IMG/VR virus record: IMGVR_UViG_3300031787_000039
Location: 34,034 to 98,033 of that record
Reading direction: 5' to 3' (one strand)
Origin: a virus
Length of the DNA: 64,000 nucleotides
Shown here: piece after piece, positions 46,814 through 52,399 of the stretch
Numbering within the stretch: position 1 is the first letter of the stretch
Layout of the letters: each line of letters opens with the position of its first letter
Translations under genes and position numbers: made by a program
Notes under the pieces: generated by a model
Seen by the model: the letters and a program-made list of their open reading frames with translations, nothing else
Databases searched by the model: none
What the model was told of the DNA's origin: nothing

Positions 46814-46962
46814 TATCCCTTACCTTGTCCGCGATACTTTTTACGCGCCTTATTACGAGAAGAGGAAGCGTATTTAGTACCCATTCCATCTCCTTGACGA
46901 GACTTTTTAGGCGGACCAGGAATATAAGAACTTTTATTCAGTCCTACTTTTGCCTTAGCCAT
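46813..46962 (-). CDS. Small basic Lys/Arg-rich protein, 49 aa
   Basis: 49 residues, about one third Lys/Arg, with Pro and Gly (MAKAKVGLNKSSYIPGPPKK, ending ARKKYRGQGKG). It has no hydrophobic core, so it is probably disordered and nucleic-acid-binding. A good ribosome site (AAGGAGAA) lies before the ATG. It overlaps the genes on both sides, which supports it as real. Confidence 0.7.
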   Translation of the reverse strand: MAKAKVGLNKSSYIPGPPKKSRQGDGMGTKYASSSRNKARKKYRGQGKG

Positions 46963-47128
46963 GATAATTCTCCTTAATAATTTCAGTGTCTAATTCATCA
47001 GGTCTTGGAGATCCTGTCTGATAGAACTCTATCGACAGGTCCTCCATTATATTGAAATACTCTTCCTCAGTCAAGCGGGAGTATAATTTCTTCCCCCTAC
47101 AATAGATATTGTAAAGTTCGTTAGACAT
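46955..47128 (-). CDS. Small acidic hypothetical protein, 57 aa
   Basis: 57 residues from the ATG overlapping the glycosyltransferase stop (TGATG at 47128). A longer in-frame start inside that gene is less likely. It begins MSNELYNIYCRGKKLYSRLT and is Glu-rich. It overlaps the start of the 49-residue gene by 8 bp. Function is unknown. Confidence 0.72.
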   Translation of the reverse strand: MSNELYNIYCRGKKLYSRLTEEEYFNIMEDLSIEFYQTGSPRPDELDTEIIKENYHG

Positions 47129-47883
47129 CAAATGATCCTTGTCTTTTCGTGACCAACTCTGATACGAGGATCGCACCAGATTTCAAAGCCTGCTTCCTTT
47201 GCATCCAAACAGAACGATACATCTTCTCCACACATATCCTGTACGTCACCAGATTCAAAGACTTGCATCTTCGGAGCAAACCAGGGATACTTCATCTCTT
47301 CGTGCTCAAAGACTCCATGCTTAATCATCAACCAACCAAATCCTGCATAATCAACAGTAAATGGTTTCTTACGCTTCGACATCGTTTCTAGCGTTTCATG
47401 ATTCATGACTCCACCATTGTTCTTGAAGTCATCTTCTTCCATCCAGTGAGCAACAGAGGTCGTGTGCCCGTCTTCCGTACAATACCAACCACTGGCGATA
47501 TCTTCATCCATCAATACTAATTGTAAAAACTTTTCAGTATTGAAAACAATATCAGAATCAATCCACAATTGATAATCATACTTTAGCTTGCCGTCCCAGG
47601 GAATCTGGTCAGGTCCACGAAGTACATTCGCTCCTAGGCACTTGCATCTTGCGAAGTTGACCATCGAGGAGTAGTCTTGAGAAATTTGAATACTAGCACC
47701 ACTCTGTACGATATCAAAACAGAGTTGTACAAAATTCTTTAAGAAGGTGTAAGAAACTCCACGCCCAGGCAGACAGAAGACGATTGATTTACCACGGATC
47801 ATCTCCCGTGCCTTCTCATAATCGAATTCGACTTCCTTGGTGACTGTCGGAGTCTTTGCTTTTACAGTAAATCCTTTAGCCAT
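47128..47883 (-). CDS. Predicted GT-A glycosyltransferase
   Basis: 251 residues. SIVFCLPGRGVSYTFLKNF starts a Rossmann-like nucleotide-sugar domain. YQLWIDSDIVFNTEKF holds the DxD motif (Asp-Ser-Asp) that binds the metal and sugar nucleotide. DYAGFGWLMIKHGVF and CGEDVSFCLDAKEAGFEIW are the acceptor-side motif (GED) and later helices of GT-A enzymes. Such genes are common in cyanophages. Possible roles are modifying virion proteins or host surface glycans; the acceptor cannot be told. Confidence 0.8.
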   Translation of the reverse strand: MAKGFTVKAKTPTVTKEVEFDYEKAREMIRGKSIVFCLPGRGVSYTFLKNFVQLCFDIVQSGASIQISQDYSSMVNFARCKCLGANVLRGPDQIPWDGKLKYDYQLWIDSDIVFNTEKFLQLVLMDEDIASGWYCTEDGHTTSVAHWMEEDDFKNNGGVMNHETLETMSKRKKPFTVDYAGFGWLMIKHGVFEHEEMKYPWFAPKMQVFESGDVQDMCGEDVSFCLDAKEAGFEIWCDPRIRVGHEKTRII

Positions 47884-47953
47884 AAAACAGTGTAATTACA
47901 TCGGTTATCATACAGCATTATCTATATGAGGTCAAGCGCCGCGCCCTTGAGTA

Positions 47954-48151
47954 TCAAGTTCCCTTAACCTCAGTGATAATGATCGTTTCTCCATCAATCT
48001 CCATGTTCACTACAGTTCCCTCATACCAACCAAATTCACTCAGCACCCATTCGGGGATATTAAAATAATACTCCCCAGTTATTGGATCGACCTCCACAGT
48101 CGTATAATTTTCTCCGGGATTTTTTTGCATTTGAGGTATTTGAATTTCCAT
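47954..48151 (-). CDS. AbrB/MazE-like swapped-hairpin protein
   Basis: 65 residues. The stretch YYFNIPEWVLSEFGWYEGTV then VNMEIDGETIIITEVKG follows the SpoVT/AbrB pattern: a strand ending in IP, a short helix, G-x-x-x-G, then two strands. Such proteins are dimeric DNA-binding regulators or antitoxins. No toxin is adjacent. It could be a small transcription regulator, but the match is by pattern only. Confidence 0.6.
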   Translation of the reverse strand: MEIQIPQMQKNPGENYTTVEVDPITGEYYFNIPEWVLSEFGWYEGTVVNMEIDGETIIITEVKGT

Positions 48152-48183
48152 TTTTGTTTTATATAGAAAATCTTGAAATTGGA

Positions 48184-48227
48184 CTTTGAGTAAACCTTTG
48201 AGTAAACCTTTGAGTAAACCTTTGAGT
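48184..48227. repeat. 12-bp tandem repeat, 3.7 copies
   Basis: Perfect tandem copies of CTTTGAGTAAAC at 48184-48195, 48196-48207 and 48208-48219, and a partial CTTTGAGT at 48220-48227. It lies about 30 bp upstream of the AbrB-like gene and at the left border of the GC-rich island. It could be an iteron-like operator or replication slippage. Confidence 0.9.
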
Positions 48228-48318
48228 CTTATAAAGAGCTAGCGATCGTAACACTTTGTAGGTTACAGGGACCCATGGGTTTTATATACACGCGCCGCGA
48301 CCGCACGGGGGCGGCGGC

Positions 48319-48333
48319 GGGGGCACTGCCCCC
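48319..48333. terminator. GC-rich hairpin after the 60-residue gene
   Basis: GGGGGC, ACT, GCCCCC forms a strong six-pair stem just past the stop at 48350. No T run follows, so it may be a transcript-end stabiliser rather than a true intrinsic terminator. Confidence 0.4.
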
Positions 48334-48349
48334 TCACGAACCCAGGGGG

Positions 48350-48532
48350 TCACCAGGCAGGCAGTGCCTCCTGTGCCTCATCAGCCCACACCTCAGCGAA
48401 CTGACCCGCGATGGCGTAGGCACTGATGCCCAACTGGGGCTGCAGGCCCGAACCGATGGCGGAGTCGTCGTTGCAGCGGGCGGTCCACACGATCTGACGG
48501 GTACGGAGGTCGGAGGATTGGGAGAGGATCAT
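48350..48532 (-). CDS. Small hypothetical protein in the GC-rich island
   Basis: 60 residues (MILSQSSDLRTRQIVWTARC at the start). It has no recognised domain. Its -10-like box (GATACT, 48554-48559) follows the hairpin after the nuclease-like gene. A competing open frame at 48393-48632 overlaps it and is less likely. Being short and GC-rich, it could be spurious. Confidence 0.45.
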   Translation of the reverse strand: MILSQSSDLRTRQIVWTARCNDDSAIGSGLQPQLGISAYAIAGQFAEVWADEAQEALPAW

Positions 48533-48570
48533 GGGTCTGTCGGTTGAACTGAGAGTATCCTACAGCATCA

Positions 48571-48589
48571 GGGGGCACGAAGGTCCCCC
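48571..48589 (-). terminator. Hairpin between the nuclease-like and 60-residue genes
   Basis: GGGGG and CCCCC flank a 9-base loop, 9 bp after the stop at 48598. No T run is present, so termination is uncertain. Confidence 0.4.
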
Positions 48590-48597
48590 CGTTACAA

Positions 48598-49347
48598 TCA
48601 GTAGGAAATGACCTGAGGCGCGGCATCGGCAACCAGAGCGGCGACCTTATCCTGCTGCAGTTTCAGCACGACCTGAGAGTTGCGGTTCGCTTTGCTCAAA
48701 CCCAGAAACGCCTTGATACCGTTGTTGCTGGTCACACGGAGACGGAGACCAAGGTCCAGGGTTTCACCGTTACCCTTGAGAACGATGCGGCGGGAGGTCG
48801 TGCCCTTACCAGCGACCAGGTGGGCAGTGTAACCAGCAGAGAGGCAACGGGCGGCACGGATGGTATCGTGACCCATCACATAGCAGCGTTGGGCGGCGGT
48901 GTCGTTGATGACCATCGACATCCCATGGTTGGCGTCGATCAGTTCAGAGATCAACCAAGCGGTGAGGGTCTCAGAGGTGATGGCGTTCAGGGCATCGCTG
49001 CAAACCTCATTGAACAGGTCACGGGTCTCTTCCACAATAGCGGTACGCTCAGCGGCACCCCAGTTACGGGCGGTGCTGATAAAGGAGCGGAAGTCCTCAA
49101 AGCGGGAGGAGTCCAGAAGGGCATCGGTTTGGGAGGTGTTCACCCAGTCAAAGGAACCGTTACGAAGACCTGCCTTGTGCTTGATGCTGATAGGAGTAGC
49201 ACCCGCCATAGCGTCTGCCTTGTTACGGGTGCCGCCCAGGTGGGTGACGGTCTCAGCGAACACCTGATGGGCGTTCAGCAGAGCGATGGTGTCGTGCTCA
49301 TTAGCGACGCCAGAGTGGTGAACGGAACCGTTGGTTTGGAAGGTCAT
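48598..49347 (-). CDS. Possible PD-(D/E)XK-fold nuclease
   Basis: 249 residues. VTHLGGTRNKADAMAGATPI, then SIKHKAGLRNGSFDWVNTS, fits the core of phage PD-(D/E)XK nucleases: an Asp followed by an (S)IK strand and a conserved GSFDWVNTS. The second half (TIRAARCLSAGYTAHLV, then LRLRVTSNNGIKAFLGLSKAN) looks like a beta-rich domain. It might degrade host DNA or resolve recombination intermediates. Codon use is GC-rich compared with the virion genes, and a complete promoter with the upstream dyad precedes it. Confidence 0.6.
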   Translation of the reverse strand: MTFQTNGSVHHSGVANEHDTIALLNAHQVFAETVTHLGGTRNKADAMAGATPISIKHKAGLRNGSFDWVNTSQTDALLDSSRFEDFRSFISTARNWGAAERTAIVEETRDLFNEVCSDALNAITSETLTAWLISELIDANHGMSMVINDTAAQRCYVMGHDTIRAARCLSAGYTAHLVAGKGTTSRRIVLKGNGETLDLGLRLRVTSNNGIKAFLGLSKANRNSQVVLKLQQDKVAALVADAAPQVISY

Positions 49348-49386
49348 TTGGGAATCGGGTGAGCGCCACCCGTCTGAACTGAGAGT

Positions 49387-49443
49387 AATGTAAGCGATTT
49401 TGGGGGTCAGGTCAAGACCCCCGGACAGTTGTCAGACCGTCAC
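49387..49443 (-). promoter_or_regulatory. Dyad-class promoter for the nuclease-like gene
   Basis: Dyad at 49423-49443 and -10 TACATT at 49387-49392, with 33 bp from the dyad's inner AACTG to the -10. This one also has a -35 TTGACC (49410-49415) at 17-bp spacing. The dyad overlaps the stop codon of the preceding gene. Confidence 0.7.
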
Positions 49444-49691
49444 AGGTCAGCCAGCATCTCATCCAACTCATCGGTGTCGATGGTAGGGTCCATCCAGCGA
49501 GCACCGTCAGGAGTCATCTGCCCGAACTGAGATTCCAGGCGGGGGATCAGGCGATCATAGGAATCGTAGCGGCAGGCGACCTTGTAAAGGTTCTCATCGT
49601 TCTGGAGCCAGAGGGCGACGTTCCAGGTTGCCCAATTTGCCCATCCGTTGTAGGTTTCGGTTTCGGGGATCATGGAGGTGAGTGCTTGCAT
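49440..49691 (-). CDS. Conserved small phage protein (NGWANWATWNVALW)
   Basis: 83 residues. The signature NGWANWATWNVALWLQNDE is found in many unrelated phages (NGWxNxxTWxVxLW); its function is unknown to me. The acidic C-terminus ends in DELDEMLADL. It has its own dyad-class promoter and lies in the GC-rich island. Confidence 0.8.
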   Translation of the reverse strand: MQALTSMIPETETYNGWANWATWNVALWLQNDENLYKVACRYDSYDRLIPRLESQFGQMTPDGARWMDPTIDTDELDEMLADL

Positions 49692-49712
49692 TGGTTGGTT
49701 GCGTGTGAGTGT

Positions 49713-49769
49713 ATTGTAAGGGGTCAGGCGACCAGCGCCGACTCCATGTGGACGGTTTGCAGATTGACC
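49713..49769 (-). promoter_or_regulatory. Dyad-class promoter
   Basis: Dyad 49748-49769 (one good half, GTGGACGGTT, and one weaker half) and -10 TACAAT 49713-49718, spacing 34 bp. The dyad lies within the last codons of the upstream 56-residue gene. Confidence 0.55.
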
Positions 49770-49894
49770 TCAGCCCAATCGTATTCTTCCTTCAGTTGGG
49801 CGCAGCGGGCATCAGCAGCAGACTTGCAATCCCACAGGGAGCAATGATCATCAGATTCATAGAAGAATCCAGCGGTGACGACGTAGACTTGCAT
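49724..49894 (-). CDS. Small hypothetical protein, 56 aa
   Basis: 56 residues (MQVYVVTAGFFYESDDHCSL at the start). It looks like one small alpha/beta domain of a strand, an acidic loop, a helix and a strand. No family is recognised. The preceding sequence AAAGGAAACCCG contains a ribosome site, and a TATACT promoter lies 24 bp upstream. Its C-terminal codons carry the dyad of the next promoter. Confidence 0.7.
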   Translation of the reverse strand: MQVYVVTAGFFYESDDHCSLWDCKSAADARCAQLKEEYDWAEVNLQTVHMESALVA

Positions 49895-49917
49895 CGGGTT
49901 TCCTTTGAACTGAGATC

Positions 49918-49976
49918 AGTATAAGGGGTCAGCGGGCGATCAGGTCACCAGTGGTGTGCAGTAGGTCTGCTGTCAC
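49918..49976 (-). promoter_or_regulatory. Dyad-class promoter
   Basis: Dyad 49954-49976 (GTGTGCAGTA...GCTGTCAC) and -10 TATACT 49918-49923, spacing 35 bp. The dyad falls inside the coding end of the upstream 55-residue gene. Confidence 0.6.
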
Positions 49977-50096
49977 AGTGCGGATGGGTCGGATCGGTTC
50001 CCATAGCAACCACAGCACAACAGCGGTAACGGTCAAGCGGAGCATGGTCTGTCGGTGAAACTCAGGGGAGCGGGAGCGGGTCAGAGCGTTGATCAT
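49929..50096 (-). CDS. Small membrane protein, 55 aa
   Basis: Starting at the ATG that overlaps the upstream stop (ATGA at 50096) gives 55 residues. A later in-frame ATG at 50045 would give 38. A hydrophobic segment (LTVTAVVLWLLW) is a probable membrane helix with the positive N-terminal side in the cytoplasm. The C-terminal RTVTADLLHTT is partly dictated by the overlapping dyad. Function is unknown. Confidence 0.55.
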   Translation of the reverse strand: MINALTRSRSPEFHRQTMLRLTVTAVVLWLLWEPIRPIRTVTADLLHTTGDLIAR

Positions 50097-50254
50097 CGTT
50101 CCAGTTGTGCCAGGGAGGAGGGGGCGATGTGAGAGGGTGACCCACAGGACCTGTAGAAGTCTACCATACGGTCTGCCTCTTCCTTAGTCGTGAACCATTG
50201 CGACCGCCACTCGCAGGCATTGTAGGGGGTCTGGTAACGGACTTCAAAGCGCAT
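50093..50254 (-). CDS. Small hypothetical protein, 53 aa
   Basis: 53 residues (MRFEVRYQTPYNACEWRSQW at the start): a strand, then a helix FTTKEEADRMVDFYRS. It resembles tiny single-domain phage proteins and has no known function. A TACAAT -10 box lies 24 bp before the ATG. Confidence 0.65.
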   Translation of the reverse strand: MRFEVRYQTPYNACEWRSQWFTTKEEADRMVDFYRSCGSPSHIAPSSLAQLER

Positions 50255-50278
50255 GGGGTTTGGTTGCGTTGTGAGAGT

Positions 50279-50284
50279 ATTGTA
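50279..50284 (-). promoter_or_regulatory. Sigma70-like -10 box (TACAAT)
   Basis: TACAAT on the minus strand, 24 bp before the ATG at 50254. The region 33-35 bp further upstream matches the dyad only poorly, so this is a degenerate or separate promoter. Confidence 0.5.
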
Positions 50285-50295
50285 GCAGATCAGGG

Positions 50296-50469
50296 TCAGT
50301 CCCTGTCGGAGACGGTCCAGGTGCCGTAGGTAGCATGGTCGGGTGCCTGGTAGGTTCCCTCAGCGTGTGCTTTGAGAATCTCCTCCCGACGCTTTGCCTC
50401 AGCGTTCACCTTTGCGGTGTAGTCAGCCATGATGGAGGACATGTCCAGTTTGGTGGATTGTTTCTTCAT
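50296..50469 (-). CDS. Small helical hypothetical protein, 57 aa
   Basis: 57 residues (MKKQSTKLDMSSIMADYTAK at the start), with one long charged helix (AKVNAEAKRREEILKAHAEG) and a short tail. No family is recognised. The TATACT promoter is 6 bp before the ATG, which leaves almost no untranslated leader. Confidence 0.65.
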   Translation of the reverse strand: MKKQSTKLDMSSIMADYTAKVNAEAKRREEILKAHAEGTYQAPDHATYGTWTVSDRD

Positions 50470-50475
50470 GCTCTT

Positions 50476-50534
50476 AGTATAGGGGGTCCTCAGTTGAACC
50501 AGTAGGCAAGTTGTGCCAGTTCCTCTGCCGTCTC
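50476..50534 (-). promoter_or_regulatory. Dyad-class promoter
   Basis: Dyad 50513-50534 (GTGCCAGTT and a weaker half) and -10 TATACT 50476-50481, spacing 35 bp. The dyad lies inside the 3' coding end of the upstream gene, encoding QETAEELAQ. Confidence 0.65.
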
Positions 50535-50666
50535 CTGTACGTTGTCGGGGGTCAGACGTGCCAGGATACGCTCTGCATCCTCCTCAGGCACATAGGAGAG
50601 GTCACCGTTGATCTCAGCAGCAAGGGCAGAGGCGATGGAGATGCAGCGGGATTGGAGTTCTTTCAT
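50490..50666 (-). CDS. Small helical hypothetical protein, 58 aa
   Basis: 58 residues from ATG 50666 (MKELQSRCISIASALAAEIN). An ATG further upstream would overlap the promoter and is rejected. It is all helical and acidic, ending in ETAEELAQLAYWFN. Function is unknown. The -10 box is 6 bp before the ATG, so the mRNA is nearly leaderless. Confidence 0.65.
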   Translation of the reverse strand: MKELQSRCISIASALAAEINGDLSYVPEEDAERILARLTPDNVQETAEELAQLAYWFN

Positions 50667-50672
50667 GCTCTT

Positions 50673-50729
50673 AGTATAGGGGGTCTGGGGGTGCTGTGGC
50701 GGTTTGGTGGACAGTCCGGGAAGTGGCAC
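50673..50729 (-). promoter_or_regulatory. Dyad-class promoter, minus-strand side of a divergent pair
   Basis: Dyad 50707-50729 (GTGGACAGT and AAGTGGCAC) and -10 TATACT 50673-50678, spacing 33 bp. The same dyad has a -10 box on the other side, facing plus. Confidence 0.72.
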
Positions 50730-50765
50730 AAGGTGGGTTGTGGGGGGTTGCCGCTGCCCTATAAT
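50707..50765 (+). promoter_or_regulatory. Dyad-class promoter, plus-strand side
   Basis: From the same dyad, a perfect TATAAT lies at 50760-50765 on the plus strand. It is 34 bp from the inner AAGTG, the modal spacing of the class. It would start transcription near 50772. Confidence 0.6.
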
Positions 50766-50771
50766 AAGGTC

Positions 50772-50880
50772 ACAAGCGAAGGAGGGGCAGGGTCGCCCTG
50801 ATGACGAAAACGGTCGCCACCGAACCTGCCTTCCGGTAATTATAAAAAAGTATAAAAAAAGGGAGGCAATTGCCTCCCTA
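50772..50880 (+). ncRNA. Candidate plus-strand small RNA
   Basis: Predicted transcript from the plus-facing TATAAT to the hairpin at 50861-50878. A stem pairs GGAGGGGCAGG (50781-50791) with CCTGCCTTCC (50825-50834) with one bulge. CGGT-CGCC-ACCG forms an inner hairpin. A 12-codon frame (MTKTVATEPAFR, 50801-50839) lies inside, but its ribosome site is 15 bp away. It could be a small RNA, a leader peptide or the remnant of a gene. Evidence is promoter plus structure only. Confidence 0.35.
50852..50878 (-). terminator. Rho-independent terminator after the 115-residue gene
   Basis: On the minus strand GGGAGGCAATTGCCTCCC, a perfect palindrome, is followed by seven T residues. It ends the 50885-51232 gene. 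The stem could also stop the predicted plus-strand RNA, though with a weaker U tract. Confidence 0.9.
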
Positions 50881-50884
50881 TTGT

Positions 50885-51232
50885 TTATGCGAACATGAAA
50901 CCATTGGTAAACTCATACTCATTGTAGACAGGAGAAGTTCCTGCCTGTCCAACGAACTTGTGAATGTACCAATTCCAGTTCCGTTGAAATACACCTTCGC
51001 TAGCGACTCCGTGCTCTTTGAGAATAGCATTCAGACGGGATTTGGTGGTGACAGACTGATAACCACCGTCGAAGATCTGAACGAAGTTATCACCAATGAT
51101 GGCGATTTTGTTACCGTGAAGGTATACGGTGGACTCGTTAGTTTCGGGATCGTAGGAGACTTCGGTGTTGTCTTTGTGCCAGTTCAGATTGTTAGAAATG
51201 GCGTTGTTCATTTCACGTTCGATCTTACGCAT
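50885..51232 (-). CDS. Conserved phage protein of unknown function (MRKIE family)
   Basis: 115 residues. Landmarks are MRKIEREMNNAIS, VYLHGNKIAIIGD, FDGGYQSVTTKSRLNAILKE and EGVFQRNWNWYI, a set seen in small proteins of many phages and plasmids. Size and motifs fit that family; the biochemical role is unknown. It has a complete sigma70 promoter with the dyad, and its own terminator, so it is a single-gene unit. Confidence 0.85.
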   Translation of the reverse strand: MRKIEREMNNAISNNLNWHKDNTEVSYDPETNESTVYLHGNKIAIIGDNFVQIFDGGYQSVTTKSRLNAILKEHGVASEGVFQRNWNWYIHKFVGQAGTSPVYNEYEFTNGFMFA

Positions 51233-51258
51233 GAGTCTGTGTTGTTTGATCTGAAGGT

Positions 51259-51317
51259 AGTATGGGACGGATTGGGGGGAAAGTCAAGAGGGTGTGTGCC
51301 ACCTTCTCAACCGTCAC
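51259..51317 (-). promoter_or_regulatory. Dyad-class promoter with -35 box
   Basis: Dyad 51296-51317, -35 TTGACT 51282-51287, 17-bp spacer and -10 CATACT 51259-51264. Spacing from dyad to -10 is 35 bp. The dyad overlaps the stop codon of the upstream gene. Confidence 0.7.
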
Positions 51318-51508
51318 ACCCCGAAGAACTCTTCAAACTCATCTGCGATACGGTCGATCAACCAATCGGTAGCGTTCAGATCGAACACGTCGCAAACCCA
51401 ATCGACGCAATCGTTGAGGTCGCAGAGGTTGCTACCCATGAAATCACGAAGAGCGGGAGCGATGTCCAGATCGAACTGGTGGACTTGAGAAGCAGTGGTG
51501 TTGTTCAT
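51314..51508 (-). CDS. Small acidic protein, 64 aa, probably leaderless
   Basis: 64 residues from ATG 51508 (MNNTTASQVHQFDLDIAPAL). An upstream ATG would read through the promoter and is rejected. It is acidic and helical, with the repeated pattern DCVDWVCDVFD. The -10 TATAAT ends only 6 bp before the ATG, so the message should start at or next to the ATG. Function is unknown. Confidence 0.65.
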   Translation of the reverse strand: MNNTTASQVHQFDLDIAPALRDFMGSNLCDLNDCVDWVCDVFDLNATDWLIDRIADEFEEFFGV

Positions 51509-51514
51509 ACAGAC

Positions 51515-51574
51515 ATTATAGGCACGGGGTCCGCCGATCTGAGGGAAGCAGTGGACAGTGCCCCAACCGTCCAC
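51515..51574 (-). promoter_or_regulatory. Dyad-class promoter
   Basis: Dyad 51551-51574 (GTGGACAGT and AACCGTCCAC) and -10 TATAAT 51515-51520, spacing 35 bp. It lies in the short gap after the gene ending at 51596. Confidence 0.7.
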
Positions 51575-51595
51575 CCGCGGCGGCCCTGGGTATAA

Positions 51596-51769
51596 TTAAT
51601 CCTCCAGAAGTTCGGGGTAGTATTCTTTTACCTCTGCAATCAATTCCGACTCCGAATAGTTATCATAACTCTCACTCATAGAATCATACAAACACGCCAT
51701 CATGGTTTTGATGTCCATATCATCCAGGATTTGCTGAATGAGTTGATCTTGGAGTTCAGAACGATTCAT
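51596..51769 (-). CDS. Small acidic helical protein, 57 aa
   Basis: 57 residues (MNRSELQDQLIQQILDDMDI at the start, ending YYPELLED), acidic and helical. No family is recognised. It starts 5 bp past the stop of the 35-residue gene, so both are in one transcript. It marks the right edge of the GC-rich island. Confidence 0.65.
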   Translation of the reverse strand: MNRSELQDQLIQQILDDMDIKTMMACLYDSMSESYDNYSESELIAEVKEYYPELLED

Positions 51770-51774
51770 GAGTT

Positions 51775-51882
51775 TCAGTTACGAATGTGAGATTTGTTGA
51801 TGGTGGTTTGCCACTCACTCGGAGCAGAAAGTCGGGGGTTCATCTTTACCCAACGACCTTGAAACTTCACAAGAATCGACAT
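51775..51882 (-). CDS. Micro-protein, 35 aa
   Basis: 35 residues (MSILVKFQGRWVKMNPRLSA at the start). Its ATG overlaps the stop of the upstream gene (TGATG), which supports translation. It is a basic, probably extended peptide of unknown function. Confidence 0.5.
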   Translation of the reverse strand: MSILVKFQGRWVKMNPRLSAPSEWQTTINKSHIRN

Positions 51883-52016
51883 CAGTAATCGTAGTTAGAG
51901 TTGATGTAAGATTCTACATTGAACTTCTCATCTTTCTCCCATTCTTCTTTATACTCAATCACATCGAAGATTTCACCAGGAGCATCAGCAATCTCAGACC
52001 AGAGTTCATCAAACAT
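51882..52016 (-). CDS. Small acidic protein, 44 aa
   Basis: 44 residues (MFDELWSEIADAPGEIFDVI at the start), acidic, helix then Asn/Tyr-rich tail. It is the first gene of a three-gene unit behind a dyad-class promoter (-10 TATTCT). Function is unknown. Confidence 0.6.
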   Translation of the reverse strand: MFDELWSEIADAPGEIFDVIEYKEEWEKDEKFNVESYINSNYDY

Positions 52017-52042
52017 CGGGGCAATCCCTCAACCACGAAACA

Positions 52043-52100
52043 AGAATACCCCACCAGGAGACCCAGTGGGGCAGATAGTGGACACTTGCTCAACTGGCAC
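52043..52100 (-). promoter_or_regulatory. Dyad-class promoter
   Basis: Dyad 52078-52100 (GTGGACACTT and CAACTGGCAC) and -10 TATTCT 52043-52048, spacing 34 bp. A TATCAT box on the plus strand (52129-52134) is 32 bp away on the other side. Confidence 0.65.
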
Positions 52101-52116
52101 AAGAATGCCCAATTGC

Positions 52117-52166
52117 GATACGAATTCATATCATACAATATTCTTATGATACGAATTCATATCATA
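52117..52166. repeat. Two copies of a 19-bp near-palindrome
   Basis: GATACGAATTCATATCATA occurs at 52117-52135 and 52148-52166, 31 bp apart. A third copy with two differences lies at 52870-52888. Each is nearly self-complementary around GAATTC. They lie between two dyad elements. Confidence 0.85.
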
Positions 52167-52202
52167 AAGTACTGATCAATGTGCCAATCCACGAACTGGC
52201 AC
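52146..52202 (-). promoter_or_regulatory. Possible dyad-class promoter
   Basis: Dyad 52181-52202 with a perfect 7-bp outer stem (TGTGCCA...TGGCACA when one flanking base is included) and a -10-like TATCAT 52146-52151, spacing 33 bp. The -10 coincides with the 19-bp repeat. No gene starts directly downstream except the one at 52016. Confidence 0.45.
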
Positions 52203-52203
52203 A

Positions 52204-52359
52204 TTAAAAATCGATATCGAATTCTTTTACGTTACAGTGAAGATCTTCACCTGGTTCGAGTTCTAATAACTCCTTCCAGTTTACATCTTCAAGATGTAAA
52301 TCATCATAACACATGATGTCTAGTGTAACTGTAACTAGGCGCTTGTTATGTGTTAACAT
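52204..52359 (-). CDS. Small acidic conserved protein, 51 aa
   Basis: 51 residues from ATG 52359 (MLTHNKRLVTVTLDIMCYDD). Starting at the ATG at 52314 instead would remove the strand LVTVTLDIMCYDD, which looks like part of the domain. The remainder is acidic (LHLEDVNWKELLELEPGEDL). It resembles short cyanophage proteins of unknown role. Confidence 0.6.
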   Translation of the reverse strand: MLTHNKRLVTVTLDIMCYDDLHLEDVNWKELLELEPGEDLHCNVKEFDIDF

Positions 52360-52399
52360 GTTACTAGATGTGTAATGTGTATGTATGACCTAGTACACA

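Noticed and set aside
48820-49362. 180-codon plus-strand frame in the GC-rich island
   Set aside because: Opposite the nuclease-like gene; high GC lowers stop frequency. No promoter or ribosome site fits.
50790-50830. Hammerhead-like words CTGATGA and CGAAAAC followed by GGTC
   Set aside because: No stem II lies between CTGATGA and GAAA, and no stems I/III fit around the GTC, so a hammerhead ribozyme cannot fold.
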